Of a DNA stretch of 64,000 nt, positions 8,639 through 16,603 are shown piece after piece. Every line of letters begins with the position of its first letter. Positions within the stretch are counted from its first letter, which is position 1. The DNA is taken from contig NZ_CP104007.1 of NCBI RefSeq assembly GCF_029201545.1, positions 513,501 through 577,500 on the forward strand, given 5' to 3'. The notes under the pieces are model-generated. The model did not search any database and was not told where the DNA came from. It saw only the letters and a list, made by a program, of their open reading frames with translations. The stretch is from Devosia sp. FJ2-5-3. GTDB taxonomy: Bacteria > Pseudomonadota > Alphaproteobacteria > Rhizobiales > Devosiaceae. A program made the position numbers and the translations under genes.

Positions 8639-9286
8639 GTGTCGTCACCGCGCATCGACACGGAAGACGGCGTGGCCTGGCATCTCGACGCCCTTGTCGA
8701 GCGGGTGCCGCTCCTCCTGCCGATGCGGGACAGGGTCGGAGTGGTTTCACCCCGCGTCAATCCCACCGGATTTGCGGGGCTGGCCAAGGTTGTCTGCGGG
8801 CAGCAGCTGTCCGTGCAGAGCGCGGCGGCAATCTGGGGGCGATTCGAAAAACTACCCGGCGCCACCGCGCCAGAAGGCTATCTGGCGCTGAGCGAAGAGG
8901 AAGTCCGCGGGATCGGCTTCTCGCGCGGAAAATTCGTCACCATGCGCGGCGTGGCCGAGGCGGTGGTGTCCGGAGCGCTGGATTTTGCCACCGTCGATGC
9001 CCTGCCGGCCGAGGAGGCGATTGCGGCGCTGACCGCGCTCAAGGGCATCGGGCCCTGGACGGCAGAGGTTTACCTGCTGTTTTGCGCCGCGCATCCGGAT
9101 GTGTTTCCCGCCGGTGATCTGGCGCTGCTCAAGGCGGCGCATCACGGGCTCGGGCTTGACGCGCGGCCGACGATCAAGGAGATGATCGCGCTCGCGGCCG
9201 AATGGGCGCCGCACCGTTCGGCGGCGGCGCTTCTGTTCTGGCGCTATTTTGCCGCCCTGCGCGACCGGGAAGGAATTCTGCTGTGA
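8639..9286 (+). CDS. alkA: DNA-3-methyladenine glycosylase II (AlkA-like)
   Basis: A 215-residue HhH-GPD superfamily base-excision enzyme removing alkylated purines. The helix-hairpin-helix LKGIGPWTAEVYLLF runs from about 134 to 148, and the catalytic aspartate is Asp160 in FPAGDLALL. It is close to the minimal catalytic core, lacking the N-terminal TBP-like subdomain and the Ada-type regulatory domains of longer AlkA proteins. The best start is GTG at 8639, 28 bp from the divergent gluQRS start, with AGGA about 3 nt upstream. The downstream esterase begins inside its stop codon (GTGA). Confidence 0.92.
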   Translation: MSSPRIDTEDGVAWHLDALVERVPLLLPMRDRVGVVSPRVNPTGFAGLAKVVCGQQLSVQSAAAIWGRFEKLPGATAPEGYLALSEEEVRGIGFSRGKFVTMRGVAEAVVSGALDFATVDALPAEEAIAALTALKGIGPWTAEVYLLFCAAHPDVFPAGDLALLKAAHHGLGLDARPTIKEMIALAAEWAPHRSAAALLFWRYFAALRDREGILL

Positions 9287-9942
9287 CCAAGCTTTCAGGC
9301 CCCATGCTGGCACCGACCAATGGCGAAGCGCCGGACAGTGCGGTGGTGCTGCTGCATGGCTATGGCAGCGACGGCAATGATCTGATCGGGCTCGCGCCAC
9401 ACTGGCAGGATGCGTTGCCGGGCGCGATCTTCGTTTCGCCCCATGCGCCCGAGCCGGCCGGGATGATCGGAGCCGGGTTCCAGTGGTTCGCCATCGATTT
9501 TGGTGGGGATCGGCTGGCCAGCCGCCAGACTGGCGTGCTGAAGGCTCGGCCGGTGCTGGAAGAGTTCCTCAACGACCTCTGGACCCAGACCGGCATCAAG
9601 CCGGAGAGGACCGTCCTGGTGGGGTTCAGCCAGGGCGCGATGATGGCGCTGCATGTGGGCATGGCCCTTCCGCAGCGTTTGATGGGCGTTGTCGGTTTTT
9701 CCGGGGCGTTTCTGGCCCCGGAGGGCTTTGGCCCCGGCGCCACCAATGGCACGCCGGTTTGCCTCGTGCACGGCGACATGGATGATGTCGTAGAGCCCGC
9801 GCGCAGCGCCGAAGCGGCCGCGGAACTGAAAGCTGCCGGCGTTGATGTGGCCTATCACGTCAGCCGCGGTGTCGGGCACGGCATCGCCCCCGATGGCCTT
9901 GGTTTTGCGACCCAATTCCTGGCCGACCAAGCCGCGAAATAG
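9283..9942 (+). CDS. Phospholipase/carboxylesterase family alpha/beta hydrolase
   Basis: A 219-residue hydrolase starting at GTG 9283, overlapping the glycosylase TGA by 3 bp, so the two are translationally coupled. The catalytic triad is visible: Ser116 in GFSQG (114-118), an aspartate in HGDMDDVV (Asp168 by family alignment) and His199 in GVGHG. HGYGSDGNDL near the N-terminus supplies the oxyanion hole. The family includes YpfH- and acyl-protein-thioesterase-like enzymes acting on short-chain esters; the physiological substrate is unknown. No signal peptide is seen, so it is cytosolic. Confidence 0.92.
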   Translation: MTKLSGPMLAPTNGEAPDSAVVLLHGYGSDGNDLIGLAPHWQDALPGAIFVSPHAPEPAGMIGAGFQWFAIDFGGDRLASRQTGVLKARPVLEEFLNDLWTQTGIKPERTVLVGFSQGAMMALHVGMALPQRLMGVVGFSGAFLAPEGFGPGATNGTPVCLVHGDMDDVVEPARSAEAAAELKAAGVDVAYHVSRGVGHGIAPDGLGFATQFLADQAAK

Positions 9943-10029
9943 TTAACAAAGCCGCTTCACAGCCCTGACACAAAGGGCATAGTATAAGCGAGCTATGGAC
10001 CTATTTGCTTCCCGTTTCGGGAGACTCTC

Positions 10030-10587
10030 GTGACCATACATGTGTCGCCAGAGGCCTGTCCCGCCCTCGTGCTGAACGCCGATTTCCGGCCTCTCAGCTA
10101 TTACCCACTCTCGTTATGGTCGTGGCAGGACGCGATCAAGGCGGTGTGCCTGGAGCGGGTCAATATCGTCTCGCTCTACGACACTGTGGTGCATTCGCCC
10201 AGCTTCGAGATGCGGCTCCCGAGCGTCGTGGCGCTCAAGGATTATGTTACGCCCGCTCGCCATCCGGCCTTCACCCGCTTCAATGTATTCCTCCGCGATC
10301 GCTTCCAGTGCCAATATTGCGGGTCGCGGGATGATCTGACGTTCGATCACGTCATTCCCCGCTCCAAGGGCGGCCTGACGACGTGGGAGAACGTGGTGGC
10401 GGCCTGCGCGCCGTGCAATCTCAAGAAGGCCAACCGGCTGCCGCGCGAGATCAAAATGTTCCCGCACCAGACGCCCTACGCGCCGACGGTTTATGATCTC
10501 CACAATAACGGCCGGGCCTTCCCGCCCAACCATCTGCACAAAAGCTGGCTCGACTATCTCTACTGGGACATCGAGCTCGAGCCCTGA
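10030..10587 (+). CDS. HNH endonuclease
   Basis: A 185-residue protein with a zinc-stabilised HNH nuclease fold. CQYC (94-97) and CAPC (126-129) give the four zinc cysteines. Asp106-His107 in FDHVIPRSKGG is the catalytic HNH histidine region, followed by Asn121 and Asn130. The N-terminal part (LVLNADFRPLSYYPLSLWSW) and C-terminal WLDYLYWDIELEP are typical of a conserved alphaproteobacterial HNH family found singly on chromosomes. No methylase or terminase is nearby, so it is not obviously a restriction or phage gene. It lies upstream of ParDE but 62 bp away. Confidence 0.92.
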   Translation: MTIHVSPEACPALVLNADFRPLSYYPLSLWSWQDAIKAVCLERVNIVSLYDTVVHSPSFEMRLPSVVALKDYVTPARHPAFTRFNVFLRDRFQCQYCGSRDDLTFDHVIPRSKGGLTTWENVVAACAPCNLKKANRLPREIKMFPHQTPYAPTVYDLHNNGRAFPPNHLHKSWLDYLYWDIELEP

Positions 10588-10649
10588 GGGCTTGTTGGTC
10601 GCGGCGTTAATAACTATTATTGGCTTGGGCCGGTCATAGGAGATTTGTC

Positions 10650-10913
10650 ATGGCGATCAGCGCTGATCTGGGACAGGTGCTCGAAAAGGTCGTGAACGAT
10701 CTGGTCGAGAACGGGCGCTACAATTCCAAGAGCGAAGTCCTGCGCGAAGGCGTGAGGCTGGTGCAGGAGCGCGAGGCGCGGCTGCGCGAGATGGATGCGA
10801 TGATCCAGGCCGGACTTGACGATATTGATGCTGGCAGGACGATCCCGGCGGAAGAGGTTTTTGCCGAGTTGAGATTGCTGGTCGCGGAGCTGGCACAGAA
10901 GAAGGCGTCGTGA
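10650..10913 (+). CDS. parD: ParD family type II antitoxin
   Basis: An 87-residue protein whose N-terminal half is a ribbon-helix-helix domain (MAISADLGQVLEKVVNDLV, then ENGRYNSKSEVLREGVRLVQ) with the NGRYNSKSEVLREG signature of CC2985/ParD antitoxins. The C-terminal half is helical and acidic, suited to wrapping the toxin. It should neutralise ParE and autoregulate the operon. The start ATG at 10650 has AGGAG 7 nt upstream; an earlier in-frame ATG at 10620 has no site. It overlaps parE at TGATG. Confidence 0.93.
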   Translation: MAISADLGQVLEKVVNDLVENGRYNSKSEVLREGVRLVQEREARLREMDAMIQAGLDDIDAGRTIPAEEVFAELRLLVAELAQKKAS

Positions 10914-11203
10914 TGCGTTTGCGCTTCTCGCGTGACGCCAAGCAAGATTTGTTTGAGATTGTTCGCTATATCGCCCAGGACAATTCGCTTAGGGCCAGTA
11001 GTTTTGCCGACGAACTGATGCTGGCGTGCCAGGAGCTCGCCGATCAGCCGGAGCGGTTCGCCGTCCTCAATCGATACGCGGATCGCGAACTGCGCCGCAG
11101 GCCCTATGGAAACTATTCGATCATCTACACCGTCGGATCGGAAGCCGTGTTTATCGTCCGGATTGTCTCGTCGGCACGCGATCTCGACGCGCTGATCGAC
11201 TAG
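10913..11203 (+). CDS. parE: ParE/RelE family toxin
   Basis: A 96-residue toxin of the RelE/ParE superfamily: MRLRFSRDAKQDLFEIVRYIA, ELADQPERFAVL and the C-terminal NYSIIYTVGSEAVFIVRIVSSARD strand are characteristic. ParE proteins poison DNA gyrase, whereas RelE members cut mRNA; sequence alone does not decide this, but pairing with a ParD antitoxin favours the ParE type. The start is ATG 10913 (or GTG 10910), overlapping the parD stop. Its TAG stop overlaps the convergent dsbB stop within the palindrome CTAG (11200-11203). Confidence 0.93.
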   Translation: MRLRFSRDAKQDLFEIVRYIAQDNSLRASSFADELMLACQELADQPERFAVLNRYADRELRRRPYGNYSIIYTVGSEAVFIVRIVSSARDLDALID

Positions 11204-11700
11204 CCCTTCCGGCGGGCCTGGAAGACCATGGCGAAGGCGAGGAGGACAACGATGGCAAGCGAGATCAGCGCGTTGTAGCCGGCCAGCGACAGGCCGAGGA
11301 AGCGGAACTGCACGACGTCGCAGCCGATGACGGGGGTCATGCTGTTGAGCTGGTCGAAGCTGAAGCTCTCGCCAACGCCGGTGCAGGCGGTGGGACCGGG
11401 CCAAAAACCCCATTCAACCCCGGCGTGGTAGCTCGCCATATAGGTGCCCCAGGCAAAGATTGCGGTGGCGATCGCCATCAATGCGAACCAGAGCGCCAGG
11501 GGCAGCCGGTTCCACAGGACCAGGACCCCCAGAAGGATCGGCAGGCCGATATAATAGGCCATGCGTTGCTCGAGGCAGAGCTCGCAGGGGTAGAGCCCGC
11601 CAATATATTGGGAGGCGAGGGCCCCCAGGATTGTTGCCAGACCCAGCAGAAATGCCAGGCCGGACGCGAGTTTATCAAGGGGACGGAGAGTGGCTGCCAT
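11200..11700 (-). CDS. dsbB: Disulfide bond formation protein B
   Basis: A 166-residue inner-membrane protein with four helices. It carries the two DsbB cysteine pairs: CELC at 39-42 in the first periplasmic loop, and Cys106 / Cys127 in the second loop (GPTACTGVGESF...VIGCD). It re-oxidises DsbA using quinone. No dsbA is in the window. It converges on parE with a 4-bp overlap of the stop codons. Upstream on its own strand is the tandem repeat array and the DUF72 gene. Confidence 0.92.
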   Translation of the reverse strand: MAATLRPLDKLASGLAFLLGLATILGALASQYIGGLYPCELCLEQRMAYYIGLPILLGVLVLWNRLPLALWFALMAIATAIFAWGTYMASYHAGVEWGFWPGPTACTGVGESFSFDQLNSMTPVIGCDVVQFRFLGLSLAGYNALISLAIVVLLAFAMVFQARRKG

Positions 11701-11763
11701 GATCGGCCTCAGTGTGACGCTGCTTCGCCCTTAGCCTTGCTCTAAGGCAAAAGCCAGATGGGC

Positions 11764-11873
11764 ACGTGCTCGTGATTACGAAAACTCCGTGCCCGAGATC
11801 ACGGAAACCCGTGCTCGAGATCACGGAAACCCGTGCTCGAGATCACGGAAGCCCGCGATCGAGATCAGGAATA
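11764..11873. repeat. Tandem array of a 22-bp repeat (about five units)
   Basis: Units begin at 11764, 11787, 11809, 11831 and 11853 with the consensus CCGTGCTCGAGATCACGGAA plus AC. The second and third differ by one base, the fourth by one, and the first and last are degenerate. Each junction forms a small hairpin CACGG-AAAC-CCGTG. There are no unique spacers, so it is not a CRISPR. The last unit overlaps the DUF72 stop codon (TGA at 11865-11867 on the minus strand). The array fills most of the 163-bp gap between DUF72 and dsbB. Confidence 0.9.
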
Positions 11874-12692
11874 GGCTCTTACGCCAAGCTCTTGCGCAAG
11901 GGCCATGGCGTTGGCCGGCGCATGCAGTTTGTCCTCGTGGACGAAATAGGCGTAGCAGTCGTGGCCAGCCTCGCGCCAGCCGGCCATGGTCTTTGCCAGA
12001 TCGGCAATGTCGGCACTTTCATAGCCGGCAGCATCGGGACGGGCTGGGCCCTGGAGTCGGCAGTAGGCGAAATCGGCGGTGAGGTCGCGACGCGGATTGT
12101 CCGGCGTGTCGGCAATGACGCGGGCGATATTGTGCTGGCGCAACAGGGCGTCGACGGACGGATCATCGAAGCTCGGGTGGCGCATTTCGATGGCGTGGCG
12201 GATCAATGTGACGCCATTTGGCTCGAGATAGGGCGGCTGCTTGACGCCGTCCGCGGCGGCGGCGAGGCGCAGATAGGCGTCGACATCCTGTGGCAGGAGA
12301 TTGAGAAATGTCTCAAAGCTTGCCGCGTCGAAGGCGAGATTGGGCGGCAATTGCCAGATGAAGGGCCCGAGCCGGTCGCCAAGGGCCAGTGGGCCGGAGG
12401 CGAAGAAATTGGCGAGGGCGGGCGCGCAATCCTTCAAGCGCTTGATATGGGTAACGAGTTGCGGGCCCTTGATCGAAAACTGGAAGCCGTCCGGTGTCTC
12501 GCCCGCCCATTTGGCAAAGCTCGCCGGCTTCTGGTTGGCGCGGAAGGTGGCGTTGATCTCGATGCTGGTCAGGTGGCGGCTGGCATGGTGCAGTTCCTTT
12601 TTCTGCACCAGCCCCTCGGGAAAGAAGGTGCCGCGCCAAGGCTCGAATACCCAGCCGGCGGTTCCTGTGCGAATTGTGCCCTTGGTGGTCAT
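11865..12692 (-). CDS. DUF72 domain-containing protein
   Basis: A 275-residue protein of the DUF72 (YecE-like) family with a TIM-barrel-type fold. It has the N-terminal RTGTAGWVFEPWRGTFFPEG, SSEIN-type strand TSIEINATFR, WLPP-like FIWQLPPNLAF and a late AYCRLQG strand with YAYFVHED. Its molecular function is not established. The start ATG at 12690-12692 (MTTKGTIRTGTAGW) is the sensible one: the frame stays open for another 1 kb upstream, but that portion is antisense to the nuclease gene and resembles no protein. The 3' end is embedded in the 22-bp tandem repeat. Confidence 0.9.
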   Translation of the reverse strand: MTTKGTIRTGTAGWVFEPWRGTFFPEGLVQKKELHHASRHLTSIEINATFRANQKPASFAKWAGETPDGFQFSIKGPQLVTHIKRLKDCAPALANFFASGPLALGDRLGPFIWQLPPNLAFDAASFETFLNLLPQDVDAYLRLAAAADGVKQPPYLEPNGVTLIRHAIEMRHPSFDDPSVDALLRQHNIARVIADTPDNPRRDLTADFAYCRLQGPARPDAAGYESADIADLAKTMAGWREAGHDCYAYFVHEDKLHAPANAMALAQELGVRAYS

Positions 12693-12839
12693 GGCGCTCT
12701 CCCTTGGCCTCAAGCTTGGACAAGGGGAGTGACCTTGGCAAGCTCTCGCTGTTGTGAATGGGGGGCATGCGCGCGCGGTAATCATTTTTTGCCGTATTTG
12801 GGTGCATGGTGAACGAAACCTTGCCGGGGGCAGATTCGA

Positions 12840-13649
12840 TTGCGAAGACCCGATTTCGTTTCCATGGCTGCCCTGGCCTTCGTCTCGGCTGCGTCGCAGG
12901 CCGCGACGGCTTGCGACGTGCTCGACATGCGCCCCGGTGGAACCGTGGTGGAAGTGACCGACGGCGATACGGTTGTGCTCGATGATGGAAGGCGGGTGCG
13001 GCTGATCGGCACGCAGGCGCCGAAACTGCCGCTGGGACGCGAGGATTTCGATATCTGGCCGCTGGCTCCCCAATCCCAGAACGTGCTGGCGGAGCTGGCC
13101 CTCAACAAATCCGTGCGCCTCGGTTTTGGCGGCGAAGCAATGGACCGCCACGAGCGGGTGCTGGCGCATATGTTTGTTGCCGAAGGCGCGCAGGAACACT
13201 GGGCGCAGTTGCACATGATCGAAAAAGGCATGGCGCGGGTCTATTCTTTCCCCGATAACCGCAAATGTCTCGATGTGTTGCTGGCGGCCGAGGCCCGTGC
13301 GCGCTCTGCGCGGCTTGGCATTTGGGCCGATCCCTATTACAGCGTTCGGGCGGCGGACAAAGCGGACGATCTGCTCAAACGCGCAGGGCATTATGAATTG
13401 GTGGAAGGCCGGGTGCTCCTCGCCGACCGCCAGGGCAGCCGCGTCTATCTCAATTTCGGCCGGTTCTGGAAAGAGGACTTCACGGCCGTGATCGAGGCAT
13501 CGGCGTTGCGGCTGTTTACGGCAGACAAGCTGGATCCATTGGCGCTTGAGGGGGCGCTGGTGCGTATCCGTGGATGGGTGGACGATCGGGATGGTCCGCG
13601 CATCGAAATTACCCATCCCGAACAGATTGAGGTCTTGGCGACGCAATGA
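12840..13649 (+). CDS. Secreted thermonuclease (SNase)-like protein
   Basis: A 269-residue protein with an N-terminal signal peptide (about 1-23, cleavage near ATA-CDV) and a staphylococcal nuclease fold. VTDGDTVVLDDGRRVRLIGTQAP spans about 39-61 (shown as VTDGDTVVL and RVRLIGTQAP), with Asp41/Asp43 and Arg54 in place, and DRHERVLAHMF (102-112) supplies the second arginine. The residue after QAP is Lys62, where active nucleases have the general-base glutamate (APE), so catalysis is doubtful. The C-terminal 90 residues are an extra domain. The start is TTG 12840 or ATG 12864. It overlaps the M48 gene by ATGA. Confidence 0.85.
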   Translation: MRRPDFVSMAALAFVSAASQAATACDVLDMRPGGTVVEVTDGDTVVLDDGRRVRLIGTQAPKLPLGREDFDIWPLAPQSQNVLAELALNKSVRLGFGGEAMDRHERVLAHMFVAEGAQEHWAQLHMIEKGMARVYSFPDNRKCLDVLLAAEARARSARLGIWADPYYSVRAADKADDLLKRAGHYELVEGRVLLADRQGSRVYLNFGRFWKEDFTAVIEASALRLFTADKLDPLALEGALVRIRGWVDDRDGPRIEITHPEQIEVLATQ

Positions 13650-15124
13650 CGGCGCTTTCCCTGCATAAATTCCTGCGCGTCGGCATCCTGGCAACGTCCC
13701 TCCTGGCGCTGTCGGCCTGCTCGTCGCTGACAGGCTCCGGCATCAGCGTCAGCCAGACCGGGGACCGCCCGGCGCCAACCGTCGTGCCGGCTGGTACTGA
13801 GCCCGACGACGTGGTCATCGGGCGACGCGAGCATCCGCGCATCATCGCGGCCTATGGTGGGGTGTATTCCGACCGCCAGGCCGAAATCATGGTGGCGCGC
13901 ATTGTCGGGCGGCTGCTGGCGGCCGCCGACCAGCCCAATGCCCAGTTCCAGGTGACGATTCTCGATACGTCCGAGGTCAATGCGTTTGCGCTGCCGGGCG
14001 GCTATATCTATGTGACGCGCGGCATCCTGGCTCTCGCCTCCGATACGAGCGAGCTGGCTGCGGTGCTGGCGCACGAGATCGCCCACGTGACGCTGCGCCA
14101 TGCGCGGGCGCGCACCGACAAGACACGGACCACCCAGATCGTCGACCGGGTGATTACCGGCATTTTCGGCGGCGACGTCTCAACCGACGCCACGGCCAAT
14201 CGCACCCGTCAGTCGCTGGCTGCCTTCGGGCAGAACCAAGAGCTGGAAGCGGACCGTGAAGGCATCAAATTTGCCGGCAAGGCGGGATATGATCCCCAGG
14301 CGGCGGCGCGTTTTCTTGGCGTCATGAGCCGGTTCGCGGCCTTTTCGGCCGGCACCAGCGCGGGCGAGGACGGGTTCCTGTCCTCCCACCCCTCGACGCC
14401 AGCGCGCATCAGCAAGGCAATGGACACGGCGCAATCCATGTTCGGCCCCTCGGGCCTTGGTGAAACCGATCGTGACGGCTATCTGGCGGCGATTTCGGGC
14501 ATGGCCTTCGGCGACAGCCCGGCGCAGGGTTCGATCGTGGGGCAGCGCTTCATCCATCCGCGGTCCAAATTCTCGTTCACCGTGCCGCAGGGTTACACGC
14601 TGCAATCGGCGCAAAGCGCCGTGGTTGGCGTGGCGGGCGACGGCGAGGCCGTGCGGTTCGACAGTGCCGATGTGCAGCCGAGCATGGCGCTGACCGATTA
14701 TCTGAAATCGGGCTGGATCGCCGGGCTCAAGGCGGAGACGGTCAAGGCGCATAATTACAACGGTATCGACATGGCCTCGGGCCTGGCGCAGACCGATCAG
14801 TGGTTTTTCCGCGTGGCCGTGATGCGGCTCGATGGGGCGGTCTATCGCTTCATCTTTGCCGCCAAGGCCGACAGTGCGCGCTTTGCTAGTGGCGCGGAGG
14901 CGACGATCCAGAGCTTCCGCCGTGCCGATGCAAGCGATCTCAACCAGATCCGCAAGCTGACGACGCGCGTCGTTACCGCCAAGAGCGGCGACAATGCCGA
15001 TAGTCTCGCGCGGCAGATGGCCAATATCCCGGGTGGACGCGAGCTGTTCTATATCCTCAACAATCTCTATCCGGGCGACCCCGTGGCGACCGGGCAGAAG
15101 TACAAGATCGTTGCGCTGAACTAG
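13646..15124 (+). CDS. M48 family metalloprotease lipoprotein
   Basis: A 492-residue protein with a lipoprotein signal peptide and lipobox LSAC (Cys25). The zinc motif HEIAH is at 143-147, followed by the third ligand in QELEADREGIKFA (about 195-207), as in periplasmic BepA/YfgC-type M48 peptidases. The C-terminal region ends with a LysM-like segment (DSLARQMANIPGGRELFYILN, split at about 450-470) suggesting peptidoglycan contact. It probably degrades or chaperones misassembled outer-membrane proteins. It is coupled to the nuclease-like gene by a 4-bp overlap. Confidence 0.9.
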   Translation: MTALSLHKFLRVGILATSLLALSACSSLTGSGISVSQTGDRPAPTVVPAGTEPDDVVIGRREHPRIIAAYGGVYSDRQAEIMVARIVGRLLAAADQPNAQFQVTILDTSEVNAFALPGGYIYVTRGILALASDTSELAAVLAHEIAHVTLRHARARTDKTRTTQIVDRVITGIFGGDVSTDATANRTRQSLAAFGQNQELEADREGIKFAGKAGYDPQAAARFLGVMSRFAAFSAGTSAGEDGFLSSHPSTPARISKAMDTAQSMFGPSGLGETDRDGYLAAISGMAFGDSPAQGSIVGQRFIHPRSKFSFTVPQGYTLQSAQSAVVGVAGDGEAVRFDSADVQPSMALTDYLKSGWIAGLKAETVKAHNYNGIDMASGLAQTDQWFFRVAVMRLDGAVYRFIFAAKADSARFASGAEATIQSFRRADASDLNQIRKLTTRVVTAKSGDNADSLARQMANIPGGRELFYILNNLYPGDPVATGQKYKIVALN

Positions 15125-15236
15125 AGGGGATGGCCGTCGTCCGCGCTGGCCGTGCCTCGATATTCGTCCAAAACGCCGTTCTATTCTCGGGCCTGGCCTG
15201 GAGCCGCTGATCGAGTGATCTACGCGTGGAGACAGG

Positions 15237-15257
15237 CCCTCGGATCAAGTCCGAGGG
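15237..15257. repeat. Palindrome CCCTCGGA-tcaag-TCCGAGGG
   Basis: A perfect 8-bp inverted repeat with a 5-nt TCAAG loop, in the 219-bp gap between the convergent M48 and mutT genes. Two related copies (with GGG for GGA) lie at 23096-23183 after secA. Same-family sequences are common between genes in this group of bacteria; a terminator or REP-like role is plausible. The rest of the gap shows no gene. Confidence 0.75.
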
Positions 15258-15343
15258 CAGCGCGGCGCGTGGGAATGAAATGGATCACAAGGCCACAGTG
15301 AATTTGGCCTTCCGACAGGGGGGCCGCTCTCGTGACAAATGTC

Positions 15344-15763
15344 CTAGAGCAGATCACACAAGGCGGCGATCAACGGCTCATCAGCTGGGGGCATGGGGTA
15401 GTCGCGCAGGGTCTGCGGGCGGACCCATTTAAGGGCCTTGTGTTCGCTGGCGGTGGGCGTGCCCTGCCAGCGGCGGCAGGCATAGAGCGGCATCAACAGA
15501 TGCATGTGTTCGTAGGAGTGGCTGGCAAAGGACACCGGGGCCAGGCAGGCTTCCTTGGTCTCGATCCCCAGCTCTTCGCGCAATTCGCGGATAAGCGCGG
15601 CCTCGGGCGTTTCGCCCGGCTCTATTTTGCCGCCGGGAAATTCCCACATGCCGGCCATGTGCTTGCCTTCCGGGCGCTGGGCAATGAGTACGCGGCGATC
15701 GGCATCGACGAGGGCGCAGGCGACGACGAGCAGGATAGGCTTGTCGGTCACGATCTCAGTCAC
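15344..15763 (-). CDS. mutT: 8-oxo-dGTP diphosphatase (MutT-type Nudix hydrolase)
   Basis: A 139-residue Nudix protein. The Nudix box [24 protein letters not shown] occupies 44-67 with all signature glutamates. The surrounding [20 protein letters not shown] is the classic MutT lead-in for (deoxy)nucleoside triphosphate pyrophosphohydrolases that remove 8-oxo-dGTP. The start overlaps the stop of the GNAT gene by 4 bp (ATGA), making argJ, GNAT and mutT one minus-strand unit. This order is conserved in Hyphomicrobiales near secA. Confidence 0.93.
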   Translation of the reverse strand: MTEIVTDKPILLVVACALVDADRRVLIAQRPEGKHMAGMWEFPGGKIEPGETPEAALIRELREELGIETKEACLAPVSFASHSYEHMHLLMPLYACRRWQGTPTASEHKALKWVRPQTLRDYPMPPADEPLIAALCDLL

Positions 15764-16515
15764 TTGGGCGCTCCGGGGATGCGGTAGTGGTAATCATATT
15801 GATGCGCGTAGCCGAGCCCGGAATAGAGCGCGAGCGCGGCGGTATTGCCGGCTTCGACATTGACAGCGGCTGCATGCGCGCCTTCGCGCCGAGCCCAGGC
15901 GAAGCCTGAATTCATCATCGCCTTGCCCAGACCCTGGCGGCGGCGGGTGCTGTCGGTGATGACATTGCCAGCGACAACGATGCCATCGGCGATTGCCATG
16001 ATCGCGGAAGCAACCGCTTCGCCATCGCGGGTGAGGACGATGCCAGTGGCCGGCGTCTTTATCGCGGCGGTGAGGTTTTGCAGACCCTGCAGCGTCGCTG
16101 CGTCATAGTCTCGCAATTTCTGCTGTGCCGCGAGGAAACGCGGGTCGCCCAGTGACAAGAATTCGGCCTGCGGGTCGGCTTCGCGATCGTCGAGAGCCAT
16201 GGCGTAGACATGGCTGGCGCCGATCGTTTGCCAGCCGGATTCGTCGAGCGTGGCGCTCAACTCATATGGCGCGAGCGGGGTGATGCGGAAGACCGGCTTG
16301 ACCTGGCGGATGATCATCCAGGTGCAGGCAGAGATGACACGCAGGTCGGCGTCCTCAAAGTCATCCGGATCAAGGCATTGGACGGAATTGGCGCGCTTGG
16401 TGTAGCCGCCGGCAGCGCGGCGCACCCACGAGCCGTCCCATTTTTCTTCGATGCCGGGCCAGGCCTTGAGGCCGGCCCGTTCGATAGCTTCGGTATCAGG
16501 GAGGGAGGTGGACAT
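15760..16515 (-). CDS. GNAT family N-acetyltransferase
   Basis: A 251-residue protein starting at ATG 16513-16515 ([21 protein letters not shown]). The C-terminal 120 residues form the GNAT fold: [28 protein letters not shown] contains the acetyl-CoA loop R-R-Q-G-L-G-K, followed by [21 protein letters not shown]. The N-terminal half ([23 protein letters not shown], here abbreviated) matches a two-part acetyltransferase group that often accompanies argJ. The substrate is unknown. It lies between argJ and mutT, with mutT overlapping its end. Confidence 0.9.
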   Translation of the reverse strand: MSTSLPDTEAIERAGLKAWPGIEEKWDGSWVRRAAGGYTKRANSVQCLDPDDFEDADLRVISACTWMIIRQVKPVFRITPLAPYELSATLDESGWQTIGASHVYAMALDDREADPQAEFLSLGDPRFLAAQQKLRDYDAATLQGLQNLTAAIKTPATGIVLTRDGEAVASAIMAIADGIVVAGNVITDSTRRRQGLGKAMMNSGFAWARREGAHAAAVNVEAGNTAALALYSGLGYAHQYDYHYRIPGAPK

Positions 16516-16554
16516 AGTGTCATCCGGCTTTTTGGGACATCCCCTCACCCTAAT

Positions 16555-16589
16555 CCTCTCCCCGGAGGGGCAAGAGGACTGGGCCGGTG
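16555..16589. repeat. Short intergenic repeat CCTCTCCCC...GGCCGGTG, copy 2
   Basis: Second copy of the sequence at 4072-4107, about 35 bp with a CCTCTCCCCGGAGGGG palindrome and GGACTGGGCCGGTG. It lies in the gap between argJ and the GNAT gene on the minus strand, so it would be transcribed within that unit. Confidence 0.7.
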
Positions 16590-16603
16590 GCTATCGATGA
16601 AGT

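Noticed and set aside
11764..11873. CRISPR array
   Set aside because: The repeats are contiguous with no unique spacers and no cas genes are nearby.
12693..13694. Extension of the DUF72 frame to 609 codons
   Set aside because: The added part is antisense to the nuclease-like gene and shares nothing with the DUF72 family; ATG 12692 gives the family length.
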